Source: Lytechinus variegatus
Lineage: Eukaryota; Echinodermata; Echinoidea; Temnopleuroida; Toxopneustidae
Assembly: GCF_018143015.1 (NCBI RefSeq)
Contig: NC_054741.1
Location: forward strand, 65,756,697-65,820,696
Direction: 5' to 3'
Length of the DNA stretch: 64,000 nt
The notes under the pieces are model-generated. The model did not search any database, had not been told where the DNA came from, and worked only from the letters and a program-made list of their open reading frames with translations. Positions 46,201-56,413 of this stretch are shown here, one piece after another; position 1 is the stretch's first letter, and each line of letters opens with the position of its first letter. Made by a program: the position numbers and the translations under genes.

Positions 46201-47517
46201 ACGGCGATGGTGCTGGTCATGGGGATGACTGTAGCAAGTCAACGATCACGTAAAATAAAGAAATTCCACAACATCTTGAAGTAGTTGTAAATGTATGTAA
46301 GGTTGACGACGAGGATGATACAGCTTTTCCTACCACCATGCGGATAAGGTCTTTGAATGGACGACCGTGCGAAATAATAAAATATAATTTATATTTGGGC
46401 ATTATACAGTGATAGCGAAATCAATGTAAAATGCATTTCCGTGGCTGCAACGTTAGGTCTTGATCGATAAAAACTCCATGTACCCTTTTTACTAACATCT
46501 TTAATCATATTTTTCTTTTTTTAGTTTGACGCTGGAATGAAGGCTATCACCGCCTTAGAGAGTGTGTACAATACAGACTACCTCTACGGACCCTCCGCCT
46601 TGACTCTCTGTAAGTTAACATATTTGTTATTGAAATATGAATATTTTTATTTTGGTCCTGGATTGCGAGGAGAAAACTTAGGCAGTGAAACAATAATCAT
46701 CATCATTATCTCGACCGGCATTTCGGCATTGCAGCTATTAGCCAATAAGGCAATATTTGGGGGTCATTTTGATTAATCTTTCGTATACAGATTTTTAAAG
46801 TTTTATCATGATTGGTATATACAATGTTCACATTCTTGTACATACATATGTAAATAATTGAATATGTAAATGACAAATAAGATATATCAGTCGACGGATT
46901 TATAAGAAAGTAAATAAATGCATAAACAAAATGAATAAATAGATAGATAAATAAACAAATGATTGAAGGCCCTATGAAAGACCACTAGTCATGAATGAAT
47001 GATCTCCTCTGCTAAATGATTCCAATATATATAGCCGTTTGTCAGTCCTGGGTTGTCCTTTAAGTTCAACACTACCAGAGGCCTCTAATTATTTACATGA
47101 TTTAGAGAACCTGTACTGTTGTTACGTGCATTTCAGCTGCGTTTCATGGAATACAATACATTCCCGATCGGTATATATTTCCCTCACCTGGGTTGTGTGT
47201 ACCACAATGTGGATAAATTCTTTGTGAAGAAAATAATCACAGAGTAAGGTCTGAATCTACGACCCTCTGACGACGGTCAGAACAGATAAACCTTGACGCC
47301 TCCGTTCTTTCTGGATTGTGTCGCAGACGCCGCCTCAGGATGCAGTGTGGATTGGGGTTACGCCAAACTGGGAGCCAAGTACTCGTATGTGGTGGAGCTG
47401 AGAGATATGGGATCATACGGGTTTCTCCTTCCCTCTGATCAGATCATCCCAACCGGAGAGGAGACACTTGAAGGAGTCCTGGCACTCTGTAAACACATGG
47501 TGGAAGAATACAAGTAG
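40221..47517 (+). CDS. Secreted zinc carboxypeptidase A-type zymogen, gene 1
   Basis: Ten exons: 40221-40279, 41163-41244, 42351-42572, 42866-42967, 43621-43725, 44254-44364, 44943-45033, 45565-45773, 46525-46609 and 47327-47517. They give 418 residues, about the usual length for preprocarboxypeptidases. The enzyme removes C-terminal residues from peptides and is normally a secreted digestive protease. A signal peptide (about residues 1-16) is followed by an M14 propeptide beginning [13 protein letters not shown]. Activation probably occurs after Arg100 (SQVR). Active-site counterparts, with bovine CPA numbers in brackets, are His174 (69), Arg176 (71) and Glu177 (72) in HAREW, Arg232 (127), Asn249 and Arg250 (144, 145), His302 (196) in DFHSYSQ, Tyr356 (248) and Glu379 (270) in VELRD. 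Position 255 is Val363, which favours hydrophobic substrates (CPA type) and not basic ones. Cys243 and Cys266 can form the conserved disulfide. Donor GTTTGA after exon 4 is unusual but keeps frame, and gene 2 has GTTGGA there. Confidence 0.92.
41597..42146. mobile_element. Fold-back element in carboxypeptidase gene 1, intron 2
   Basis: GGGATGGGCCAGGCTGGAAA on the left pairs with TTTCAGCCCGGACCATTCC on the right, and pairing continues inward (ATCAAAATCGGATAACAATT against GTCATTTGTGTCCGATTTTT). It belongs to the same family as 53626-54213. A CT microsatellite follows at about 42173-42195. Confidence 0.7.
45072..45126. repeat. Short perfect hairpin in intron 7
   Basis: GCCAACAATTACAACTG is followed after a short loop by its complement CAGTTGTAATTGTTGGC. 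The stem is about 17 perfect pairs plus flanking partial matches. It is probably the remnant of a small fold-back element. Confidence 0.65.
45780..46140 (+). repeat. GA/GT-rich low-complexity tract in intron 8
   Basis: The sequence just after exon 8 is dominated by GAGAGA and GTGTGTG words on the plus strand. This produces long open frames on the minus strand (for example 45537-46220) rich in His, Ser, Thr and Pro that are compositional artefacts. Confidence 0.75.
47110..47290 (-). mobile_element. Degenerate SINE next to the exon 10 acceptor
   Basis: Read on the minus strand, it contains a B-box-like GGGTCGTAGATTCAGACC and a body with GAATTTATCCACATTGTGG and ACCCAGGTGAGG. These match the SINE at 37583-37880. 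Its head ends about 36 bases before the splice acceptor of exon 10 (47326), so it is within the branch-point region. Confidence 0.5.
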
Positions 47518-47560
47518 ATAGAATTTGATACTTATAGGAATGGAATCCCAATCTAAAAGG

Positions 47561-47566
47561 AATAAA
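47561..47566 (+). terminator. Poly(A) signal of carboxypeptidase gene 1
   Basis: AATAAA lies 44 bases after the stop codon, giving a short 3' UTR. Confidence 0.6.
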
Positions 47567-47908
47567 GTGATCACATATTCACTCTTTTACGAGTAAGAAA
47601 AATTCTTGAAAAGGCAGAGTACTAATCCACTCCTTTTTTTTCACGGAACACTCTTCCAAGCAATAGAAGAACGATAGAAGAATACTAAAAGAGCATGTTA
47701 ATGCTCTTAAAACAACAGAAAACATTTTTTTGCCGAGTAAAAATTTATTGAAAACTAAAACTTTACACTATATTTGTAGCATTGCAAGATGAAACTTTGT
47801 GAATGTTTTTATTTCAGAAATCATTTTTAGTGTGATAATCTACCAGGGAGCTCGTGTTCTATTTCTAAAATCCTATCTTGGAATGAAGTATCTCAAGCCA
47901 AGTCAGAC

Positions 47909-48091
47909 ATGTCAGAGGGAAACTATCCCATTGCTAAAGCAAGCGGCAGACCTTGGGGCCGAGTGGAGCCTTTGAATTTTAGACGCCCTTATTTTGTTGT
48001 CATTTTGGTAGCTATTAACACTGTGGTGGCGTACTTTTACCTGAGAAGAAAAGATGATTCTAGACGTCGTCAGAAAGTTGGTTTACACTGA
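47909..48091 (+). CDS. Possible small single-pass membrane protein, 60 residues
   Basis: The frame opens at an ATG and encodes a polar N terminus with Arg-Pro and Gly-Arg motifs. Residues 28-45 form one hydrophobic segment (YFVVILVAINTVVAYFYL), followed by a very basic tail (RRKDDSRRRQK). A splice acceptor (TTTTTATTTCAG) lies at 47817, so a 5' UTR exon could lie upstream, and AATAAA follows at 48201-48206. This layout fits a genuine small gene with positive-inside topology, perhaps mitochondrial or ER. I do not recognise the family. The alternative is a chance frame in the spacer. It follows the carboxypeptidase gene by about 390 bases on the same strand. Confidence 0.45.
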   Translation: MSEGNYPIAKASGRPWGRVEPLNFRRPYFVVILVAINTVVAYFYLRRKDDSRRRQKVGLH

Positions 48092-48200
48092 TTTTTCTTA
48101 AGAGCCCAAGTATCGTTCGACTCAACGCAATTCATCGTCAATGCAACACTCATCCAACTATTATTTTCGTTTTTTTGCGCCTCGGAGGTAGATTATTGTA

Positions 48201-48206
48201 AATAAA
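48201..48206 (+). terminator. Poly(A) signal after the small membrane ORF
   Basis: AATAAA occurs 110 bases after the candidate stop codon, followed by a T-rich stretch. Confidence 0.4.
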
Positions 48207-48215
48207 AGTTGTTTC

Positions 48216-50149
48216 ACGTTTCTACTCATCATTACAATGTGAGAGTAGTTATCATTATTTCAATTGTTATTTTCAATATCAAGAATATTATCTTTATTGT
48301 AGTCGCCATTGGTATTGTGTTTGTTAATTTCATTACTGTCACTTGTATGAAGCGTATGAATAAATAACGTTATTTTAAGCGAATGTTGACGTTCGAGCTC
48401 TTGTTCATTGACAATGTCTTATTTCCTTAGTTGTTGTTGTTGTTGTGTTTTTTTTTTTTGGGGGGGGATAAATCAGCGAGTCAAAACGTGTGCCAGGTAA
48501 AAGAGCATGACATCGAAGCTTTTTAAGGAAAACATGAAACCAATATGAAATAAGAATTTTTTGTAATTCAATCCATAATTCCAAAATACACAATATCATA
48601 ATATTATCTTATCTTTGATAAAAACGAACAAAACAAATAAACACTACAGTATGAGAAAATGGGATAAAAAACCTCCACTAAATTCTTTGTCATTGTGAGC
48701 AGATATGATTTTCAAGTAAAACGACAATGACCAATTTATAAGCTCAATGAACCCTCATATGCAGCCTTCCTCTTTCTTTTCTTAGAGCACATCTACCAGG
48801 TATATAGCTTTGCACATCTTTATCACTATAGGCAACATGTATGTAGGACTTTGCAATCTTTCAGACCAATGTCCATTGCTCAAGGTGCTATTTATTCTTA
48901 AACATAAACGAAGCAAACTATCTTTCAAAAACGAACAAATATTGCACTCGAATAGTACAAATATAAGAGAAGAAATAAACAGCGGAAATTAAAAATACAA
49001 GATAAAAGATGAAGTTTCGCTACTATCGGAATTTAAATTAAAAGACCTGAATAAGATCGGTCATGTGCACATTATTTTGTACATTTGCATGTGTTTGTGG
49101 TAGAATATGAGTGTGGGGGTGTGGTTGTCTTGAAGTGGTTTTGAAAATCAAGGTCTATGAGATACTATTGATCGCGTGTATTCTGTGGAAGAGAGTTTGT
49201 TCGGGTGTGTAATATATGTGAATGTATATATGAAATATGTGCGGATGGGCTTTATGTGCGTGTGTGTTAAGTGTGTTCAAGCTAAATTCATTTCAATTAA
49301 AAAACATTTAGTTTCTTCCAATTTCACAAATTTCTACATTTTTCGTAAACACAAATTCATGCAAATTCATACATTTGTCATGAAGAATTTAAATATGCAC
49401 ATGTTAGGTAGATGTTGTATGTCGATGTACGGGCGTATGTTTTGTTGGAGAACGTAGGTGCGGGAGTGGATAGCTGTGCAAGAATTGTGGAAGTGTGTGT
49501 TTAATGTATTGATTTGCTATGGTCTGTGGGTATTGTGTGTTTTATTTTGGGAGGGTGTGCACGCAGACGTGGAATAACATGCGTTGATGTTGTATATGGA
49601 TCTACGGATGTACGTTTTTTGGAGAGCGTAGATGTGGGTGTGTGATATGTATTGATGTTGTGTGTGGGTGTGGGTAATGATCGGGTGATTAATGGGAGAG
49701 AGAGCGTGCGGATATAGTTGAAAGTGTAAGTTTAGTGGAAGTATGTGTGTTTTATATATTGATGCAGGGGGGGGGGGCACGAGGATAGACCTATGTTGAT
49801 GTGGGGGGGGGGGGGGTAGACACGACCTATCAAAAGGTGACGATATTTTTTTTTTACAAAAAGTTACATGGACAAGACTATCTCTTCATATATTCGACTT
49901 TCTTTTTCCCCTTTCTCCTTTCTTTTAATCCCATTTTCTACTTTTTTTTATATCTGCTTGAAAAATCAAAGTGGGGGAAGGGATCATGCATCGCTCCAAT
50001 GGCACCACCCCTTGTATAAAGGGGAATTGATTCGGAAAAGGCAAACATAATGATAAAAGGGCATAGATATGGCAGGCAAACAATCTTCATGAAATGTGCA
50101 GAATACTGCAAGAAAAGTTGAAAGGTTATGACGATTTTCCAACCTGATA
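48216..50149. other. Intergenic, with GT-rich low-complexity DNA
   Basis: From about 49080 to 49800 the plus strand is enriched in TGTGTG, GTGGGTGTG and GGATGTACG-like words, ending in G runs at 49768 and 49803. Two related phrases about 200 bases apart (GTACGGGCGTATGTTTTG and GATGTACGTTTTTTGGAGAG) suggest a decayed longer tandem unit. No gene is seen. Confidence 0.5.
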
Positions 50150-50465
50150 ACGATATACAGTGAGGTACACATGAAACAAGTGCGAGATTTATCGATGATT
50201 TAACATAACGTAGTCACAAATGAACTATGTTCCTGTTTCATCCACGCATGAGCGAGTGAAAGCAATTTGAAGAAAGGTAGCCAATTGGGAGGGTAGTGTG
50301 CGAATTTCAAAAAATGATAATCACAAGTCAAAAATATTCAACATGTGCTCTTTAATTGATATTTGATACCTCAATTCCAAATGATGGTAAAGAAATAGAA
50401 GTACTATTTATTTGAAATAGTGCTTGAATTCAAACTATTTTATAAAATGAAGACGTTTTATATGC
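50150..50465. mobile_element. Decayed half of a Tc1/mariner-like fold-back element
   Basis: ATACAGTGAGGTACACATGA, CACGCATGAGCGAGTGAAAG and TTTGATACCTCAATTCCAAA match one arm and part of the other arm of 34720-35539. The right half is missing and substitutions are many, so this is an old truncated copy. Confidence 0.5.
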
Positions 50466-50619
50466 TTGCTTTCGAACTTTCAATAGCTACGGTGTGGAAT
50501 CCCAGCAGCGGATCTACTGGGCTGCCAAGTAAATGAAAATAATGTGCATGATTACCAAGGGTGCTTTAGAGTGTCCACTTTTCAGGTCGTAAAATAAAAA
50601 TTGTCTGAAAATTAAGAAA

Positions 50620-51590
50620 AAAAGGTGGAACGCCTCTTATCTGGCGGTCTCGCCTGCATTACTCGATTCGATATAGCAGCAAGCTGACTTTGAAAACAGC
50701 TATTAAATAATTATTCACCAAAGAATACTATGTCTATTGATCTCACATGACCTTTGACCATGATCATGTGACCTAAGACATGTGAAAAACAATCATTCAT
50801 ACTTGATTACCCATATGTCTATTTTTCATGAACTACATGTGTAGATCCATACACTTTCTAAGTTATGATGCAAATTCAACAAATAGCCCAAACATGACCA
50901 TAGTTCATTGACCCTAAATGACCTTTGATTTTGGTCATGTGACCAGAAACAAGCACAAGATGTTCAGGGATACATGGTAAATCTTATGTCCCAAGCTTCA
51001 TGAACTAGATCTATAAACTTTAAAATTATGATAATTCAACCAATACCCCCAACATTATCAAAGTTCGTTGACCCTAAATGACCTTTGACCTAAATCAGGT
51101 GACACGAAACTTGCACAAGATGTTCATGGATACTTAATTGCTCTTATCTAAGTTTCATGAATCAGATCCATAAAATGTCAAAGTTATGATGACAATTCCA
51201 CAAATACCTTGGTCATGTGACCTGAAACTCAGGCAGGATCCTAAGTGATACACTATCACCCTTATGTCCAAGTTTCATGAACTAGGTCTTTATACTTTAG
51301 AAGTTATGATGACATTTGAAAAACTTAACCTTGGTTAAGATTTCGATATTGATTTCCCCAACATGCTCTAAGTTCATTGACCATAAATGACCTTTGACCT
51401 TGGTCATGTGACCTGAAACTAAGGCAGGATGTTTGGTAATAGTTGATTACCCTTATGTCCAAGTTTCATGAACTAGATCCATAAAGTTATGACATTTCAA
51501 AACTTTAACCTCGGTTAGAATTTCAATGTTGACGACGCCGCCGTCGGAAAAACGGCGCCTATAGTCTCGCTCTGCTATGCAGGCGAGACG
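50620..51590. mobile_element. Element with repeated TGACCTTTGACC units
   Basis: A GTCTCGCCTGCAT-type left end near 50647 is mirrored by ATGCAGGCGAGAC near 51576-51588. Between them, a unit of roughly 150-310 bases recurs with AAGTTTCATGAACTAGATC, AAGTTATGATGACA, GGTCATGTGACCTGAAAC and TGACCTTTGACC. Perfect TGACCTTTGACC occurs at 50748-50759, 51079-51090 and 51388-51399. No coding frame is present. Confidence 0.65.
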
Positions 51591-51624
51591 AAAACCAGCT
51601 CGCTCTCCGCGCTTACGTCAATCA

Positions 51625-51847
51625 TTAAAGGCATGGTCACACCGCCCGAGCGTTGTTGGAGCGGTCGTGGAGCGGTAGGGAAAGAGGGCCGAATTTCGCT
51701 CACAAAATTGGGGGAAAATCGAAAACATAAATCGAAAAAAAAAAACAATCAAAATCGAAAATGGTGAACAGTAGCGAGCGGTGATGATTTTTTCTCTCCG
51801 CTCCACGACCGCTCCAACAACGCTCGGGCGGTGTGACCATGCCTTAA
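51625..51847. mobile_element. TTAA-flanked MITE with 45-50 bp inverted termini
   Basis: TTAAAGGCATGGTCACACCG on the left and CGGTGTGACCATGCCTTAA on the right are inverted. Pairing runs through CCCGAGCGTTGTTGGAGCGG and its complement. TTAA occurs at both borders. The internal spacer is short and A-rich. It looks young because the arms are almost identical. Confidence 0.8.
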
Positions 51848-52125
51848 GATAATTGTATACCCATCCTGTTCATGGATATATTGCTTTGAATGTCCCGTTT
51901 TTATGATTATTTAAGTATAAAACTTTAAGTTCGCGGTCCGCGCTCGAATCATTTGATTGTTGAGGTATATATCGTGTTAGCGAGTCACTGCACCGTTATA
52001 GCAAATTTTCACTAGTTCTCCCTCGCTTCCATAAAGATGATAGGATATGACCCCCCCCCCCCCCTTCACGCCAGTGTTTTCAAAGGATGTTCTAACTGGT
52101 TTTTGATGAAAGTTATAACCGTAAA

Positions 52126-52715
52126 GCCAGGCTGACACTAACTTGCACGACTTTTGGCCACGATTTTGTCGTGGCAAGTCGTGCCATTTTGGGGCACGAA
52201 CTGGGAGGCTCTCGCACTGTTTACGACTTGTTCACGCATATTTCACGACAAGTTCACGACGAGTTCACGAATAGTTCACGAATGCGTGCCCGTCAGTGTC
52301 CACATTGACACGAACTGGCACGACGAGTTCACGCATAGTTTGCGCATAGTTTACGCACTTCCCGCATAGGCACGACGAGTTTGTGCAATTCGGACGGTGT
52401 CGTGCTGAACTATTCGTGAACTCGACGTGAGCTGTTCGTGACCTATTCGTGACAGTCGTGGCATGGCGCGCACTGCCACGCATCCTCCCGCATCGTCCCG
52501 ACGAGTTCACGACGAGTTCACGAACAGTTTGCGCATAGTTCACGACCCGGTCGCTAAATTTTGTCGTGACCAAAATTTTGAACATTTCAAAATTCTCGTC
52601 CCGACATGGCACGCAGTCACGCCGTGTTTACGCACAGTTCACGACTAGTTTGCGCACTGGCACGACTTGAGTCGTGCCAATGCGTGACACAAAATCGTAC
52701 AAGTGTCAGGTTGGC
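52126..52715. mobile_element. Inverted-end element packed with TTCACGAC repeats
   Basis: The ends GCCAGGCTGACACTAACTTG and GTGTCAGGTTGGC are inverted, with inner GCACGACTTTTGGCC-like and AAAATCGTAC sequences. The interior repeats TTCACGACGAG, AGTTCACGA, GTTTGCGCATAG and their complements more than a dozen times. It is far richer in CpG than its surroundings. Open frames inside are compositional and not coding. Confidence 0.7.
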
Positions 52716-55700
52716 ATAACATTTCATAAATGGACATTTTATAACCATACTCTCATGATGCAGTGGATATAACCTTTGCAATAAGCTGAACGTAGGGGTT
52801 GGTCATGGCCAAACTCTTATAAGATTGTACATTTTTAGAACGCAAAATTGGGCCATTTAAAGCACTTTGACTCCGTTTAAAGATTAACCCACGCATTAAC
52901 AGTGTGTCCTATAGATACGCCACCGAGTCTCGACGCTTTCGATATTCATACTCATTGGGGTGCATACATTCGCCCTAACCCTATTTGCCAGACTTTTCAA
53001 AATATAAAATATAGAGAGGTGACACTTTATTTAGAAATTATGATCGTTTCAAAAGAACTGAAGCTATGAAAACTAATGAGAAGCAAAATGCTGGATCTGA
53101 ATATAGATATAAAGCCGCGTTCAGAAGCAAGCCTTGGTATACCTATTTAGGTGCAACCGTCTTCATACACGTCTGGCTATAAGTTTGTATTCACAAAAGT
53201 TGTCTTATTCATATTCCATCAATATGCACCTTTGGAGCACATATAGTCCATGTACAAGTTTGAACTAGTGTTATACACGTACCTGTAATGTTGTTGGGTT
53301 TTATCTATCTTTTTTTTTAAACTGGACTACTTTGTAGAACGGGTTGATACTAACACATAATGTGTCTTGCATTGAACAATTGCATATTTTGATCACTGAA
53401 CTGAGAATGCAGAATTAATTTGAGATCAATGCAAATGTATTGAAAATGATGCTCGTCAAATGACAATGAACAGTTGGGAGAGCTGAAAAAAAAAACTGCA
53501 AATATGTCGTTTGCCCATGATAGCCCAGGACAAGACTGCTCATTTGATTTACCAATCTAAGACAGAGACTTCTTGCATGGTTGCTTTTTGTCATGGTGGG
53601 TATTTGACAATATATTTCATATTTCTTAAAGGGACGGTCCGGGCTGAAAATATTTATATCTTAATGAATAGAGTAGAATTCACTTAGCAAAATGGCGGAA
53701 ATATCATCAAAATCGGACAAGGAATAACAAAGTTATTGAATTTTAAAATTTAGCAATATTTTGTGAAAACAGTCGTCATGAATATTCATTAGGTGGCCTG
53801 ATGTCACGTCTCCACTTTCCGTTTTCTTATATTATTACATTAAATCATTTTTTTCCCATTTTTGTCATACTTATGTGAATGATATGTCTCCCTTATATTG
53901 AAATAGGTTTCATCAATAAATAACTAATGCACTAAATCAGTTGTCAATCCAATTCTTCTAGTTCTTGGAGGAAAAAATTTGAATAAACCTCATTTCATAT
54001 AATAGAATACAAAAGAATAAGTGGAGATGTGACATCATCAGCCCACCTAATGAATATTCATGACGACTGTTTTCACAAAATTTTGCTAAAGTTCAAATTC
54101 AATAACTTTGTTATTTGTTATCCGATTTTGATGAAATTTTCGGCATTTTGCGCAGTGAATTCTACTCTATTTATTAAGCCATAAATACTTTCAGCCCGGA
54201 CCATCCCTTTAAAAGCGTTCTGTGTTGCGGTTTGGAAATTCCCCATTAAGCTATGAAAGGCAAATCATACGTTAAAGGATGACTATTTTGAATTATGCTG
54301 CACATAGTTCATTTAATGTGGTATCACTTACCATTTCAGCCTACGTGGCAAACATAAGAGTCACTTTGTAAATTTCCCTTGGTCCTGTGCAAACTTTCAG
54401 ATTTACACACGGCACTAAAGTGGGTCTGCACATACTTTGTACATCCATGGTCCGCCTATCAAGATTCGCGTGCACACGCCATCAACCTCAGATTCGCCCA
54501 ACGCGTGTCTCTGCTCAAAGTGCACGTTCGTAAATGCACGTATCCTCTTATCATGTCTGTCCATTTGTTGAATTAATAAGATAAAGATTATATGACGTGC
54601 AAGATTACAAAAGAAGGTAATCTCGATGCAGTGACATCTGCATCATTCCCATCCGAAACGTCGGCTCTTTTCAATATTGCCGAGTTTTCGCAATTCCAAC
54701 GGGACGGATTCTATGTATTAAAATGCCCGTCAAACCACAATAAACAGCTTAGAGGTTTTTATCGAAGATTGGTGAAGGGGGACAGCCGATTGTCTTAAGA
54801 TTCGGAGCTGACGAAAATTTGCAAATAAGTACTTTGTCCAAAGTCCATGACGACACTGCTGTTTTGATTCACCGATTGTCGACAGATGCTTCTTTGTCAT
54901 GAAGGAATTTCGAAAATAGATTCTCTGTGTTGTAGAAAGCGTCTGCATAGTGATTGTGCAAACTCTCTAATCACAAGGTCACACAGACTTATTCGTCTCT
55001 AGACGATTGAAGATATAACCTTTATCTTGAATGGCATATCAATGATCCGATTGGGTTCGATTTCGTTGATGTGACTGTGACATAAACCTCTCTGGAGAAA
55101 GATCTTAGTAGGGTTACACTTATAAACCAAGAAACGAAGAGTTTTCACTTTTATAGTATGCCCGAATGCAATGCCTAATATTGATTATTCAACAGTAATC
55201 ATCTTCATAGCATGTTGAAGAAATTTTACAAATTACTCTTTTAGACGCATTCACGTTTGATCTTCAAATAAATAACAATTGATAATAATTCTAGATATTC
55301 TCACTGGTTGCCTTGACACTGAGGTTCTGATACAAATTAACTATAACTCAAGGAAATAAAGCTACACAGTTTGCTCAGGTTAATTTTCACAAATGACTAA
55401 TTACTTTATTATTTCATAATTTCTCAAGTACTTAATACCATCCATGGGGTTTTGAGTGAGACAAAGAATTAAATGAATTTCGATAGATAAACGAAGTGTG
55501 CGAGAAATGAATGAAAAAGAAGATAACAGAATAGGCACTGAAAATGTAATATGCTGCATGTTTTTGTTTTTGACAACAAATGCCTGTTACATCAACAACC
55601 CACTTATGATGCCACGCATCTCAGAAGCTTTTGGATAGCTGTCTGAAGATTTATAAGAGATGGGTAAAAAAAATTGCATATTCAAATATATGTATCTCAA

Positions 55701-56274
55701 TTCAAATGTCGCCCATTTTGTTTTTATTTATTTATGTTTTTATTTATCTATTTTAGGGGGTATTAATCAAATTCTTAAGGGTGCGATTGGAAGAATATCC
55801 CAATTTTCATGTACAGCTTTCGGACATGTGGTAACCATTCTTATAAGAAAACCTATATAAGGGAAGTGACGAGCAGCAAAATCTTATGTAACAGATCTGA
55901 TTGCACCCTGTACTTGTATTGGCAGATCCCCTTCCTCCGAAGTGCGGAGAAAAAAAAACAGTTGGTTGGAATCAGAATCATTTCAGAATCAGTCACGAAA
56001 AAATGATGATCAAAATTCCTATTTCTTTGGAAAAGATTGTAATGTTAAAACACTTTTAGATTATACCGGTATCTATGCCAACCTTTGCGATTGAAATTCA
56101 CTGTTATGTCCTTGTAAAAGAGTCCATGGGTTGAATGTAAACCATCATTTCTGTGTTCTGAATTGTTTTGGTAATGAATTTTCATAACATTTCAAACTGA
56201 TAAATATCTTTAAAGTTTGCCTTCGGATTAGCATGCGGTTACTGGTACCATTGGTATTAATACTGCTTATTTTA
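52716..56274. other. Intergenic DNA between small elements and carboxypeptidase gene 2
   Basis: Besides the fold-back element at 53626-54213, I see no supported gene. Open frames at 54379-54798 are GC-richer than average but have no splice signals or family similarity that I recognise. Confidence 0.4.
53626..54213. mobile_element. Fold-back element, TTAAAGGGACGGTCCGGGC ends
   Basis: TTAAAGGGACGGTCCGGGCT is mirrored by GCCCGGACCATCCCTTTAA. The arms pair almost throughout, for example CATGAATATTCATTAGGTGG against CCACCTAATGAATATTCATG. It is the best-preserved copy of the family also found at 41597-42146. Confidence 0.8.
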
Positions 56275-56341
56275 AGCAAGCATGATGGTTTAATCCTCTT
56301 TTTATTTGATAAAACGTTAACTAAACTATGTAGTATAAATA
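56275..56341 (+). promoter_or_regulatory. Core promoter of carboxypeptidase gene 2
   Basis: TATAAATA at 56334-56341 lies 80 bases before the ATG. The upstream block GGTTTAATCCTCTTTTTATT followed by TGATAA matches the gene 1 promoter block, including a GATA-type site. Confidence 0.6.
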
Positions 56342-56413
56342 TGTTTAACAAACTCATACAAAAGCTCCAAAGCATCATTCTTGTGAGAACTATAGGACGA
56401 TAGGATCTCCAAG

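Noticed and set aside
45537..46242. Long minus-strand open frames of 185-227 codons
   Set aside because: They arise from GT/GA-rich low-complexity intron sequence antisense to carboxypeptidase exon 8 and are full of His, Thr, Ser and Pro.
50738..51545. CRISPR-like or satellite array
   Set aside because: The repeat units are long, irregular and bounded by inverted ends, as in a dispersed element of a eukaryote.
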